Notes under the pieces: generated by a model | Seen by the model: the letters and a program-made list of their open reading frames with translations, nothing else | Databases searched by the model: none | What the model was told of the DNA's origin: nothing | Shown: one piece after another, positions 14,944 to 26,800 of the stretch | Position numbering within the stretch: the stretch's first letter is position 1 | Layout of the letters: every line of letters begins with the position of its first letter | Made by a program: the position numbers and the translations under genes | Origin: Opisthocomus hoazin | Taxonomy: Eukaryota; Chordata; Aves; Opisthocomiformes; Opisthocomidae | Direction of reading: 5' to 3' | Length of the DNA stretch: 64,000 nucleotides | Assembly (NCBI RefSeq): GCF_030867145.1 | Contig: NC_134440.1 | Coordinates: 9,734,001 to 9,798,000 of the forward strand

Positions 14944-15076
14944 GGGCACGGAGCGCTGCGAGAGCCGGGTTTTATTGGGGGGCGGGAGGGGGGGGGTGTC
15001 ACTCGGATGGGGCTGGGACCCCCAGGACCCCTCCCCAGCGGGCACGGAGCGCTGCGAGAGCCGGGTTTTATTGGGG
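14944..15076 (-). terminator. Duplicated polyadenylation signal of TBXA2R
   Basis: A 37-base segment containing GAGCGCTGCGAGAGCC and GGGTTTTATTGGGG occurs at 14944-14980 and again, unchanged, 96 bases away at 15040-15076. On the minus strand each copy holds AATAAA (14971-14976 and 15067-15072), downstream of the TBXA2R stop. The GIPC3 ATTAAA at 14890 lies just beyond, so the two genes end within about 60-150 bases of each other. Confidence 0.75.
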
Positions 15077-15293
15077 GGTGGGTGTCACTCAGATGGGGAG
15101 GGGGAGCGGGGAGCAGCCCCCTGCTCTCGGGTACCAGACTCGGGGCGGGGGGGGGGGGTGGGGGGTGGGGGGGTGGGGGGGAGTGGGAGAGCCCATGGCT
15201 GCCGGTGCTGGGGACCATTAATTAACATGGGGGGGGGGTGGGATGGGGGAGGCCTTGTGTCCCCCCCTGGTGCCTGTGTCCCCCCCCAAGGTG

Positions 15294-16764
15294 CTACTGC
15301 AGGCCGGGGCTGGCGCGCTTGGGGCGCAGCGCGGGGCCGCGGGCGGGGGGCCGGGGGCCGCGCTGGCCGCGCTGCAGCACGGCGCGGCGGCACAGGATGT
15401 AGACCCAGGGGTCCAGGATCTGGTTCCAGGTGACCAGGCGGACGTAGAGCAGCAGCAGCCGCTGCGTCTCCCCCGGCAGCACCCGCAGGCGCCCGGCGGC
15501 CGGCAGCTGCTGCAGCACGGTCTGCACGATGAAGATCTGGGGGGGCGAAGGGGCGAGGAGTCAGCGGGGGGGGTCCCCGCAGAGGGGACGGGGTGGGGGA
15601 GACGGTGAGGGTCCAGGCTGGGCGTTGAGCCCGTGGGAGAGGGGTCCTGGGGTGGACTGGGCACCCGCGACCGGGGGGCACCCGCTCTGCCTGCGAGCAG
15701 TGCCGAGCCTGAGCCCAGCACCCAGGCGCCAGCCCGCGGTCTGTGGCGGGGGACCCCGAGACCTGGGGGTCTCACCAGGAGGGACATCCCCCCAGCAGGG
15801 CTATGGTGGGGCCCCGAGACCCAGGGGGGGGACACATGTGAGCTGGGGCCTCACCAGCAGGGACACCCCCAGACCTGGACCCCCCCAGCAGGGCCACGGC
15901 AGGGCCCCAAGACCCAGAAGGGACACACGGGGGGACACGCGGGAGCCGGGGCCTCACCAGGAGGGGCATCCAGCAGATGGTGGCGATGACCATGATGCCC
16001 ACCAGCTGCACCATCATCTCCACCTCGCTGTCGCGGCGCCGCTGCACCGACTCGCGGTCGTGGTAGACGCGGCAGAGCGTCACCACGCTGACCGTGTTGA
16101 AGACGAAGGAGAGCAGCACGGAGAAGATGCCCAGCAGGGCAAAGAGCAGGCAGAAGACGGCGTTGCCGGCGTCGGGCAGGAGGGTGAGGAAGCACCAGGA
16201 GCCGGGGTACTGCAGCGTGTACCGCCCCATGCCCAGCACCGGCAGCAGCCCCAGCAGGCAGGAGAAGCCCCACACCAGCCCCACGATGGACCAGGCGCGG
16301 CGCTTGGAGACGCTGGTGGAGCGGGAGAAGGGCCGGCTGATGCCGAAGAACCTCTCGCCGGCCATGGTGGCCCCAAGCAGCAGCGGGCACTGCCCAAAGA
16401 AGACCATGGAGAAGCCGAGGAAGTTGCAGAGGTGGCAGTTGGGGTCCACCTCGGCCCAGGCAAACTTGACGAAGTGGTAGGGGATGACGACCGAGGCCGT
16501 CACCAGCAGCCCCATGAAGTCCGTGACCACCAGCCCGCAGAGGAAGACGAGGAAGGAGGAGCGGGTCCGGCTGGACAGCTGGCGGGAGGAGCGGAGCAGG
16601 ACGCAGAGGGCGAAGAGGTTGGAGCAGAGGCCGATGAGGCCGAAGGTGGTGGAGAACCAGCGTGAGGTGATGCTGCTCTGCGTGCTGTTACGGCCGTCGC
16701 TGGCGTTGAACGCCCCGAAGCACGTGTCCGGCCGGCCGGCCGCGCTGCCGTTGTGGGGCTCCAT
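15294..16764 (-). CDS. TBXA2R: TBXA2R, thromboxane A2 receptor, complete
   Basis: Seven-helix G-protein-coupled prostanoid receptor of the plasma membrane; binds thromboxane A2 and couples to Gq and G13 in platelets and vessels. Coding exons: 15958-16764 (269 residues) and 15294-15536 (80 residues plus stop), joined in phase 0 inside the sixth helix, the usual site for this family. The total is 349 residues (human alpha form 343). Visible family marks: N-terminal N-glycosylation sequons (NGS, NAS, NST), [13 protein letters not shown] after helix 3, GSWCFL in the second extracellular loop, and helix 7 [13 protein letters not shown]. The intron (15537-15957) contains a minisatellite. The gene is tail to tail with GIPC3 and in the same orientation as CACTIN. 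Confidence 0.96.
15765..15955. repeat. Minisatellite in the TBXA2R intron
   Basis: Three to four imperfect units of 50-60 bases share CACCAGGAGGGACA or CACCAGCAGGGACACCCC, CAGCAGGGC and GGGGCCCCGAGACCCAG. The CACCAG word at 15955-15960 overlaps the real splice donor of exon 1, so the array may have grown from the exon edge. Confidence 0.75.
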
Positions 16765-19694
16765 CTCCCCCCACCCCAGCCCGCTCCTTCGGCAGCGTCA
16801 GGCGCCCTCCGGGCTCAGCTCCATGGCGGGGACCCCGCGCCCGTGCCGGTGCCGACCCCGCCTCACCCTGTGGGGACAAGGAGGGGGGTTCAGAGCCAGC
16901 CCCCCACGGCCAAGCCCACCCCTCACCCACCGCTGCCCCGGCACGGACCCTGCTGCGGTGCCCCTGGCCTTGGGGGTCCCAGCACCAGTCGCGGAGCACC
17001 CCGAGGGCTGGGGAGGGTCCATCCCAGCAGGGCCGCAGAGCCGGGCTGGCCCCGCTCTCGGCGTGGGGGGCCCCGGCCCCGCAGCTGGCGGGATTAACCG
17101 TCCCCGGCCACGAGCCACACGCGGCCGCCGCCACCAGGCCGTAATCCGGCACGGTGGGGCTCGGCGAAGCGCGGCGCCAGCGGCTTGGCTCCCTCCCGCC
17201 CGGGGGGACACGGCCGGGCACCCCCAGCCCTTCGCTGAGGTGTGGGGGACCCGCTCTGCTGACACCCCCCATCCCTTCCCCTCCGCTCCCCCCGCTCGAC
17301 GGGGAGAGGCCCCATTCTCCACCGCCTCGCGTGCGCGACGTCCCGGTTCTCCCCAGAGCCGAGGGTCCGTCCCCGGGGCGCTGGGCCGGGGGCTGCCGCA
17401 GGGCGCACGGGGACGGCTGCGGTCGGGGACAGCCGGGGCGATGCCGCGCTGGCTGCCCGGGCACTGACCCAGGGCCGGGAAGCAGCCGGGAAGCCCCAGG
17501 GCTGCTGCTTCCATCGCTAATTAGTGCAGGGTGCAAACGAGCGGGCACGGGATGGGGCAGAGGTGTGGGGATGGGGGGGGGGGGGGGGCCAGACCCCTCC
17601 TCTCTGCCTGAGCCCCACTTCTCCCGGCTGTGGGTGTCCTCGCCACCCCCGTCTGCCCCGTCCCCACGCCGCTGGCTGTCACTGTCCCTGCTCCTCGTGG
17701 GACACCCAGCTCTGTCCCCACCCGCTGCCCCGGCACAGACCCTGCTATGGTGCCGTGGGGGTCCCGGCACCCCCGCCTCCACCCCTGGCCCCAGGTCCAA
17801 CCTCGGGCCAGCCCCGATCGGCACCAAACGCAGCGGCCGGTCCCACCCCTGGCCCCGCTCTGCGTCCCCACGAGCCGGGCGAGCCCTGTGCCCTGTCCCG
17901 CGGCCGGGCAACCCCCGCGTGCCACCCCCCGGTGCACGGGTGGCCACAGGGCCGCGAGCCGCTGCGCACACGCGAGGCGGACGCCGATGCCGCGGCCCGT
18001 CCCGGCGCTGGGATGGGGCCAGGGATTGCAACACCCTCCCGCGGGGCCGCAGCCGGGCGGGCTGAGGGTGCTGGCACCCACCCGGTACGGCAGCACCCCC
18101 GCCCTCGCCGCCATCGTCGGCCCCGAGCATGCTGGGGAGCAGAGAAGGGGCTGGGGGTGGCAGCGGGGGCATGTCCCCATCCCTGTCCTCATCCCTGTCC
18201 CTGTCCCCATCCCCATCCCCGTCCCCATCCCGGCACGGGCGGCTGGCAGAGCCCGACGGTGATTCACTGCCACAGCACGAGGACGGCTCCGGCTTTTTCC
18301 ATGAGATAACAGCGAAAACTTGCCGCTGTTTGTTTTGTCTGGTCCCCAAGCGATGGCAGCGGTGGCCCCAAAGGTGACAGTCCCCCTGAGACTCGCTGTG
18401 ATGGTGCTGGGTCCCCAAGGAACCACCGCCAGCCTTTCCCGAGGAACCACCAGCCCTACTCGCATCCGCGGGGTTCCCCTCCCTGGGAGGAGGCCGATCC
18501 ATGTCCCCCCGCCCCACAGAGGCCGACGTCCCCCTGCCCCACGGCAATGCCAGGGCTTGGAGGTCCCGCGCCAGCCGTCCCTTGCCACCTCCCTGCCCAC
18601 GCTCTCGGTGCGTGGTCGCCAAGCGTGTCCCCCCGGGCTGTCCCATAGCTCCAGGAGCCCGTGGGAAGGGGCTGGTGTGGGGCCAGGGGCTCCTCACTCG
18701 CCGTCCCCCCCTCCGCGGGCGGCCAGCACAGGAGGGTGCACGCGGGGACGGCGGGTCCCGACGCCTGGCCCTACTGACCCCGTCCGCTGGGGTTTGGGGT
18801 CACCGGACCCGGCAAAACCCTCGCCCAGGGAGCTCCCGCGGGAGCGGGGGTCCGGCTGGGAGAAAGGCGCAGGGTGCTGGGGTGGAATCCCGGTGGAGAG
18901 GAGCCGTCTCGGGGGGCTGGCGGCTGAGCGGCGCTGGTGCGGGCGCTGACGGGGTTCACGGCAGCGCGCGAGGCCGCGTTACGCCGCGGACGCGCTGCAG
19001 GCAGCCCTGCCTGTGCCCGGCACCGCTTCCTGGCCTGGCCACATCCGAGGGCAGCCAGGGACAGGCGAGAGGCCGGCGGGGAGAGCGGGAGGCTGCTCCT
19101 TATCGGCGCAGCTCCCGCTCCGGCCCTGGCTTCCCCGGCTGCCTCGGGCAGGGCTGGGCGCAGGGTGGCAGGATCAGGCCGGGGGGGCTGGGAAGGGGGG
19201 GGGTTTGCTGGGTGCTGGGTGCCACACATCTGCAAACGGACCCCAAACCAGGCAGCGGCGACGCTCCTGGCACCCTGTGCCCCCTCGGCGGGGTGGGGTG
19301 CTCGGCAGCGGGGCGGCTGTGCGGAAGATGCCGCAGGGTGTTCGCGTTGTCCCTCGGGTGTCCCGTCCCTCCTCATTGCTTCCCGGACCTCTCCCCGTCC
19401 CACCCTGTCCTGGCAGGGCAGGGGCTGTCCCGGCAGTGTCCCTTCCGCCCCCACAGCCCCACGTCCCTCGCGCAGGTTGTCCCCCGGGACGCTGTCGCGC
19501 TCAGCTGTCCCTGCCGGGGTGGATGCGGTCCCACCGCCGACCCCCCCCACGCCGGGGGTCTCTGGGCAGCAGCTCAGCCCCAGGCCGTCAGCCGGGATGG
19601 GAAAGGCCACGGCCACGTCGTGGGGACGGGGACACGGCAGGGCCCCAGCTTGTCCCTCCCCCCGCACCCCCATCTGTCAACGGGACCTGCTGCC

Positions 19695-19800
19695 AGGCAG
19701 GGACATCCCTGGGGCAGGGACGTCCCTGGGGCAGGGACATCTCTGGGGCAGGGACATCCCTGGGCAGGGGGCATCTCTGGGGCAGGGGACACGCGGGGGG
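19695..19800. repeat. Short tandem array, about 22-base unit
   Basis: About five units of GGGGCAGGGACATCCCT and variants (GACGTCCCT, GACATCTCT, GGGCATCTCT) stand head to tail. The word GGGACATCCCT is partly palindromic. No coding or promoter role is visible. Confidence 0.8.
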
Positions 19801-20584
19801 AGCAAGAATGGTCCCTGCCAGGCACGGTGGCTGTCCTCGCCTGTCCCCGCTGCGGCCATGGCAGAGCTCCCCGGCCCGCTCACCCCCCCGGGCTGGCCCC
19901 CTTCCTGTCCCAGGTCGTCCCAGCCCGGCCCCGGGGCCCCGGCACTGGGCAGGGGGGGATGGCCCCGGGCACCGGAGGGTGCGAGAGGGGGGGGGTCGGC
20001 ACCGCAGCCCTGTGAGCCGCAGACGGGACCCCCCCCCTCGCGCGCCTCGGCTGCCCCCCGGCCACAGCATCGCGAAACAGCCCCTTTGCCGGTCCTTTCC
20101 CGGCACTTCCCGACTCTTTCCCGGCCTCTTCCGGTCCTTTCCCGCTCCTTCCCGGCCTTTTCCCGGCCCCCCCCCCCGCCCGCCTGCCCCCCGGCCAAGC
20201 CCGCTCGGGGGGGCAGGACCCGCCCGGCGGTGGGGGGGGTGGGGATCCTGGTGCGGGGGGAGCCCGGACGCGCCAGCCCGGACACCCAGCCCCGCTCCGA
20301 CGGCCGGGCGGGGAGGGGGGCACCGCGACCCCCCCCCCCCCCCCCCCACCCCCCCCCCCCCCCCGCCCCGGGATGCTGTGCAAAGGGGGGGGCTCAGCCC
20401 GCCCTTATCGCCCCGGCCCAGCCCAGCCCGGCTCTGTCCGTCCGTCCCCTTCCGTCCGTCCGTCCCAGCCCTGTGGGCTCTTTGTCCTCCCCGGACCCCC
20501 CGACCCCCCCCCCCGCCAGGGCCCCTCCGCCAGCCCCTGCTCCCCCCCGCCGACCCCGGCCCCACCTCGCTGCCGCGGGACGGC

Positions 20585-20745
20585 ACCGGCGCGGCTGAGC
20601 CCGGATCGGATCGGCTCGGCCCGGCTCGGTTCGGGTCAGCTCAGCCCGGCCCGGGCCGGCCCCGTTCGGCTCCGCTCGGTTCGGGTCAGCTCAGCCCGGT
20701 CCCGCTCGGTTCGGTCCCGCTCGGCCCCGCTCCACTCAGCCCGCT
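20585..20745. repeat. Degenerate CGGCTCGGTTCGGGTCAGC repeat in a CpG island
   Basis: Short words GGCTCGG, TTCGGGTCAGCTCAGCCCGG and CCCGCTCGG recur at least six times in 160 bases, inside a CpG-dense island of about 900 bases. The island lies about 4 kb upstream of the TBXA2R start codon on its strand and may be a promoter; this is inference only. Confidence 0.55.
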
Positions 20746-21879
20746 CGGCTCCGCGCGGCCCGCGGGAGGGCGCGGGGGAGGGGCAGGGGGGCGTGGCCCT
20801 CAGCCCCCCCGGCCCCGCCCCGCGCCCCCCGCACAGGCTCCGGGCCCGGCCCCCCCCGACCCCCGCGCCCCTTCCGCTCCCCCCCGCGCCGAGACCCCCC
20901 CCAGCACCCGGACCCCCCCCAGCACCCACGCGTGGGCTCCCCGGGCCCCCCGCGCCCCCCGTGTTGAGCGGGGCCGGGCCCCCCCCCAGTCACTGATCTG
21001 TTCACCCGGGCCGGATTCCTGCCCCCGGGGAGGGGCTGGGGAGGGGGGCTCAGTCCCGCAACCGGCCCCGCAGCCGGCCTCGTCCTCCGGCCTGGGACCA
21101 CGACGTCCCCGCTGTCGGAGCCCCGGCGGTCTGGAGGGAGGTGCGGGCGGGCCGAGGTGAGCGGGTGCCCCCCCGGTGTCCCCGCAGCCCCGGCCGCCCC
21201 ACCCCCGGGGACGTGGAGCCGGATGGGGCCGGGGGTCCCGCACACGGGGGGGTCCCCAGCCTGACTGCTCGGTGTGTCGCTGCGGGGCGACGAGTCCCCA
21301 GCTCGGGGGCCACAGGGGGGACACGCGGTGGGGGCAGAGCCTGGCCCTGGCACAGGCATCTCCACCTGGCTCCAACGCCCCGGGAGCATCCCAGCCCCCC
21401 GGGTGACGCCGGGCCCCCCCGTGCACCCCCTCGTCCCGCTGGTGAGGCCGGGGTGTGCGAGCGGCTGGGCGATGCGCAGAGCCCGGTGCAGGAGGTTTGC
21501 CTCCCGCCAGCCTGGCACCGCCAGCCTGCGGACCCCCGTCCCGCAGCCCCTCGGCGCAGAGCAAGGGCCGTCACCGCGCTGCCCCGGGCGAGGGCGGCTG
21601 TCGGCGCCGGAGGGTTGGGGTGCGGAGCCCGGGCCTGGCGGGGAGCGTGCCGGGAATGGCCCCGCGGTGAGCAGAGCCCGCTCAGCGCCCAGATGCTGCT
21701 CGGGCGTGCCAGCCCTCCGCCGCCCCGGGACGGGGTGGAGCCACGCTCGCAGAGGATGTGGGCACCGGGGCCTGCAGCCACCCGCCACCACCCTGGCACG
21801 GAGCCGGCCGAGCCGCTGGGAGAGGCAGAGCTGTGCCCCCCGACCCAACCCGAGCAAACCTCGGGGCAGGGGAACAGGA

Positions 21880-22065
21880 CGGAGCCCTGGCCCAGGCTGC
21901 CCAGGAGGCTGTGGAGTCTCCTTCTCTGGAGATATTCCAGCCCCCCTGGCCGCGGTGCTGTGCAGCTGCTCTGGGTGACCCTGCTTGGGCAGGGGGTGGC
22001 ACTGGGGGGACCCCAGAGGGCCCTGCCAGCCCCCAACACTCTGTGATTCTGTGTGACCCGCTCCC
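21880..22065 (+). mobile_element. CR1 LINE 3' end fragment
   Basis: Forward CR1 3' tail with GAGCCCTGGCCCAGGCTGCC, CTCTGGAGATATTCCAGCC, TGGGTGACCCTGCTTGGGCA and the terminal TCTGTGATTCTGTG. It is 5'-truncated, with no coding region left. Confidence 0.92.
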
Positions 22066-23666
22066 CTGAGACCGAGAGATGTGGAGAGCAGCACCCAGCG
22101 CTGGCGAACCCACCCTGGGCTTCGGCGGGGTCCAGCCCCGCAGCGGCCGTGGGCACCCGGCAGCTCCCGGGGTTCGGGCTGTCGCGCCCCGTCAGGGGCT
22201 CTCGGCCGGGGCGCAGAGTCGGGGTGCAGGGAAGAGGCAGTGCCCGGGAGGGGCCGTGGGCCCTGCCCAGGCTGGGGACTCAGTGGGGCGGTTTTTGGGG
22301 AGCCCCCCCGGTGCGGGTGTGCCCGGGAGGGAGGGGGTCCGCGGGCAGGGGTCCCTGCCAGGCAGCTCCGCAGGGAGGGACCCAGCCTCCGGGCTTGGTG
22401 GGGTTTTTCCCCCTGTTTCCCCCCGCAGCCGGCCGCGGGCAGGCCGCCGCACGCTCCCCCGCCGAGCGCAGGCCCCAGACCCCCTGCGCCGAGCGGCCGC
22501 CCAACGGCTTTCAATAACCCACAGGAAGGCGAGGCCGGGGGACGCGTCGTGGGGACGTCCGGCGGGATGGGGAGGGGGGCCGAGGCGGCCGGGGGTCCCC
22601 CTGTCCCCGGGCAGGCTGAGCCCCTGCTGAGCTACGGGGGAGAACACGAGCCCTGGGGCAGCCCCCCATGCCAGGGAGCCCCCCCAAGCTCTGCCCCAGC
22701 ACTGGGGGGCCCTGGGCAGCCCCCAGCCCCCTCCACCACGGGGCCGTGCCGTGGGGCAGGATGCTGCAAGGCCCGTGGGGAGGACACAGCCTTGCTGCGG
22801 CAGCTCCCGGCCAGGCCGGAGGCTTCCCGGAGGCTGCGCTCCCGGCCGTGGCTCACGCACACCGCAGCCCTCCCGCCCGCCGCAGCGCGGGGACGCGCCG
22901 GGGGCTGTGCCCCACGGCCATCACGCAGAGGGACGGACGCCAGCGAGTACCCAGCTCAGCTCCGAAGCGCTCCCCAGAGCACCCCCAAACCTGCCCTCGG
23001 GGACCCCCACCTCAGCGATGGGGGTCTGCGGAGCGCAGCCGCCCCTGGCCCAGGGCAGCGAGAGCCGCTCAGGCCCAGGGTGGGGGGGCACGGCCAGCGG
23101 ATCTTCCCCCGTAAAGAGACCCCCCCCCCCCCGGTCCCTCTCCTCCCACCCGCCGGAGGCAGCCGCCTGGCAGCCACTGACCCCTCTCCTCCCGCAGCCA
23201 GGGTCGAGCGAGGTGGCGACGCTCCCAGGCTGCAGAAGCCGCATCCCAGCGCGGAACGTGCCAGAAAGGGCTCAGCCGGGAGGGCGAGGGGCCCGGGGAG
23301 GTCTGCGGCCGCGGGAGCGCCGGGCAGGGCTGCGCTGGCCGAGCACAGGGTGCCCGAGCCAGGGAGCGGCCGGGCTGGAGGGGTCTGCACCGGCCAGGGG
23401 AGAGTGTGGGGCTGGGAGGGGGCTGGCGCGGGCGAGGGGAGCACAGGGGGCTGGAACAGGCCCTGGGAGCACACAGGGCTGACAGCGTGTGAGGAGGGGG
23501 TGACAGAGCCCAGAGGCATGGGGGGGCATGGGGGGACAGCCCCTGGCACTGCCCAGCCCCCAGAGGAGCTCCCAGTGCTGGCCCAGTGCGGGACTGGCTG
23601 GGTGGTGACATCGGGAGCAGCGCGGGGTGCGCGTGCGCGGCCTCAGACGCCTTAAAAAGCCCCTCT

Positions 23667-23841
23667 TTATTTGTACCAAAGTCTGAGGGTCCCTGGGGAT
23701 ACAAGCGAGGACAGGGAAAACCCTCGGGAACAGGTCCTGTGCTGGGCCAGGCCTCGGGGCCGGCCCCGGGACAGTGACGGAGGATGAGACCCCCCTGCCC
23801 ACCACCCCGGGCCAGGGGTCCGAGGGGAGCCCAGCAGCCCG
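23667..23841 (-). terminator. CACTIN 3' UTR and polyadenylation signal
   Basis: On the minus strand, AATAAA (+ strand TTTATT, 23668-23673) lies about 170 bases after the CACTIN stop codon. It is followed by a TTTTTAAGGC stretch. A short 3' UTR fits this compact gene. Confidence 0.75.
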
Positions 23842-26800
23842 TCACCGGCGGTAACGGTAACGCTTGAAGTGGAACCAGAGCTGGAAGATGCCGTTGGCAA
23901 ACTGGCAGCGGAAGCCATGGCGGTGGGAATACTCCCACTCCCGGCTGACGATCTTGAAGGCGATGTCCTCGTAGGGCGGCCCGGCGTGGAAGCGCAGGAT
24001 GGCGAAGTCCTTGTTGTCCTGGCAGGCCTCCAGGAAGTACTCGGGCGTCGAGCGCTTGTCGATGAGGTCGGGGTAGAAGATGTTGAACTTGTAGCCCTGC
24101 ACGATCTTGGGGGGCGGGTTGTCGAAGTCGTAGTGGGTCTGGTTGTACTTGTTCCACTCGAAGCCCGTGTGCACCCGGTTGAAGAAGCGGGGCTTGCGGG
24201 GCCGGTACTTGTCCGCCCAGAGATAGGCCTTGCCCGTGAGGGGCATCTCCACGCTGAACTGCGCCTCGTCCGCGGCCCATGCCCTCCTTGGCCTTCCGGA
24301 AGAAGATGTCGTCGGCGCTCTCGGTGGCATCACCTGCGGGAGGAGCGGCGACGTCGGGCCCTGCATAGCCCGGGCTGTGGGGACGCTGCGCCGGGGCGGG
24401 CAGGGGGAAGGAGCCGCGGACGCTGGGCGGGGGATGCGGAGCTGGGCACGGAGACGGGCGCGCTGCCCTGCGTGGGTGCTGGGATGGGTGCTGGAGAACT
24501 CCCCCAAAGCACTCTTCCTGCTCGTCCGCAGCCCAAACCGCCTGGTGGCGCGGCGGGGAGCGGGGAAGGACCCCGCGGAATCGCCTGCCGGGAACGCTGG
24601 CAGTCCCAGCCCCATCGCCCCGCTCCCGTCCTGCCAAGCCCCCTTCGCTGCCCGGGGACACCCCTCGGGGACCCGCTCCAGCTCTCACCCCTTCCCGCGG
24701 GCAGCGCTCCCCGACGCACACGCACGCTCCTCCGTGCCGCGCGGGCTGCGACACCGGCGGGGCGCAGGGCCTGCCCGCGGGGCTCCCACCTGTGACCTGG
24801 AGCTGCTGGCGCAGAAGCAGCAACCGATGCGCGTCCTCCTCGGCCTCCAGCACGTGGGCGTCGAAGGGCAGCTCGCTGGCGCCCAGCAGCCGGGGGCTGT
24901 ACTTCCCCGCGTCGTAGTCGTCCAGGCTCTGCTGGATCAGGTCCTCCTCCATCAGCACAGCCTCCCCCTCCGCCTCTCCTTTGGCCTCCGCGTCCTGCTC
25001 GGGCTCCGGCTCCGAGGACGGCCCCGGCTGCACCACAATGCTCTCCTCTGCACCCAGCCTGCAGGGCAGAGAGAAGAGAGAACTGGGACGGGGATGGTAC
25101 CCTCGTTCTCCGCTCACCCGAGGTCTGGCTGTGGAAGGGTGGGAGCTCAAGGCTGCATTCCGAGCGGCCTTCGGACCGGTGCTGCTTGGCATCTTTGTCA
25201 GCGACACGGGCAGTGGGATCGAGCGCACCCTCAGCCAGTTTGCCGATGACACCAAGCTGTGTGGTGCGGTCGACACGCGGGAGGGAAGGGATGGCACCCA
25301 GAGGGACCTGGACAGGCTGCAGAGGTGGGCCCGTGTGAACTTCATGAAGTTCAGCAAGGCCAAGTGCAAGGCCCTGCCCATGGGTCGGGGCAATGCCAAG
25401 CACAAACCCAGGGTGGATTGAGAGCAGCCCTGAGGAGAAGGACCTGGGGCTGTTGGTTGGTGAGAAGCTCAACACGACCCGGCAATGTGCGCTGGCAGCC
25501 CAGAAAGCCGAGCGTCCCCTGGGCTGCATCCCCAGCAGCGTGGGCAGCGGGCGAGGGAGGGGATTGTGCCCCTCTGCCCCGCTCTGCTGAGACCCCCCGG
25601 GAGTCCTGCGCCCAGCTCTGGAGCCCTCAGCACAGGACAGAGCTGGAGCTGCTGGAGCGGGGCCAGAGGAGGCCCCAGCAATGATGCGAGGGCTGGAACC
25701 CCTCTGCTGGGAGGAGAGGCTGGGAGAGCTGGGGCTGCACAGCCTGGGGAAGAGAAGGCTGCGGGGAGAGCTTAGAGCAGCTGCCAGGGCCTGGAGGGGC
25801 TGCGAGAGAGCTGGGGAGGGGCTTTGTGCAAGGGCCTGGGGGGACAGGACAAGGGGTGAGGGCTTTAGACTGGAAGAGGGGAGATGTAAATGAGATGGAA
25901 GGAAGGAATTCTTTCCGGTGAGGGTGGTGAGGCCCTGGCCCAGGCTGCCCAGAGGAGCTGTGGCTGCCCCCTCCCTGGCAGTGCTCAAGGCCAGGTTGGA
26001 CGGGGCTGGGAGCACCCTGGGCTGGTGGAAGGGGGCCCTGCCCGTGGCAGGGGGTTGGACTAAATCAGCTTTAAGGTCCCTCCCAACCCAAACTGTTCCA
26101 ACTCCATGATGGTTTTCTGCCCCGGGTGCCCCTCGGGACAGCCCCGGATGGCCGTGCTCCCCAAGGGAAGCGCTGCGTACCTGTCGCTGGGGGAGGCCGG
26201 CTCCCGCTTGATGATGGGGAAGAGCGGTTCGCTCTCCACACCCTGCTCCTGCTTCAACTTGTACAGCTTCTGGCGCAGCACATCCTGGTGCCGCTCCCGC
26301 AGCCTGCGAAGAGGAGAGGAGCCATCAGGTCCCACCCAGCAGAAGCACCCCACGCCCGCACCGTCCAGAGCTGCGACACCCACCAGAGCGGGTACAAATC
26401 TGCGGGGTTTTGTTCAGTTTGGGGCTGAACAACCCTCTAGTTTGGTTCTCTCTTGGAGGCCTCACTGTAAACACTGCCACTGGAGAAGGGACTGAGCATC
26501 CCGCCCTTCTTCCCTCATGAAGAACTAAACATCTCGGAAAACGTATAAAACTCCACCAAGGCCTTTGGGTTTGTGGCCCCCCTTCCCACAGCCCGGGCCA
26601 GCAGACAGCCCTGCTCTTACCTGGCCCGAGCCATGTACGCCTTCAGCTGCTGCAGCAGGCTCTCCCAGTAGCCAACGTCAAGGCTGGGTCCTCCTGCGCG
26701 GATCTTGCTCTCGACGCCCTGGTACAGCACTTGCAGCTGGTTGTAAGTCTTCCCCTTGAACACGGACTGCACGTCCGAGCTGACGGAGGCGTTGACGCCG

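Larger units (their letters stand above)
16765..23640. other. Intergenic interval between TBXA2R and CACTIN
   Basis: About 6.9 kb in which I recognise no protein exon. The long open frames are Pro/Ala/Arg/Gly-rich and appear in several frames at once, as expected from GC-rich DNA. Contents: simple CCCCATCC/CCCTGTCC repeats (18175-18235), a tandem array (19695-19800), a very GC-rich island with GGCTCGGTTCGGGTCAGC-type repeats (about 20100-21000) that could include an untranslated TBXA2R exon, and a CR1 tail (21880-22065). Confidence 0.6.

Noticed and set aside
16688-18697. A 669-codon minus-strand frame upstream of TBXA2R
   Set aside because: Low complexity with no recognisable domain; it overlaps the receptor's first exon in another frame.
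19013-21160. A 715-codon plus-strand frame
   Set aside because: Composition follows tandem repeats and poly-C runs; several frames are open at the same place and no splice pattern supports it.
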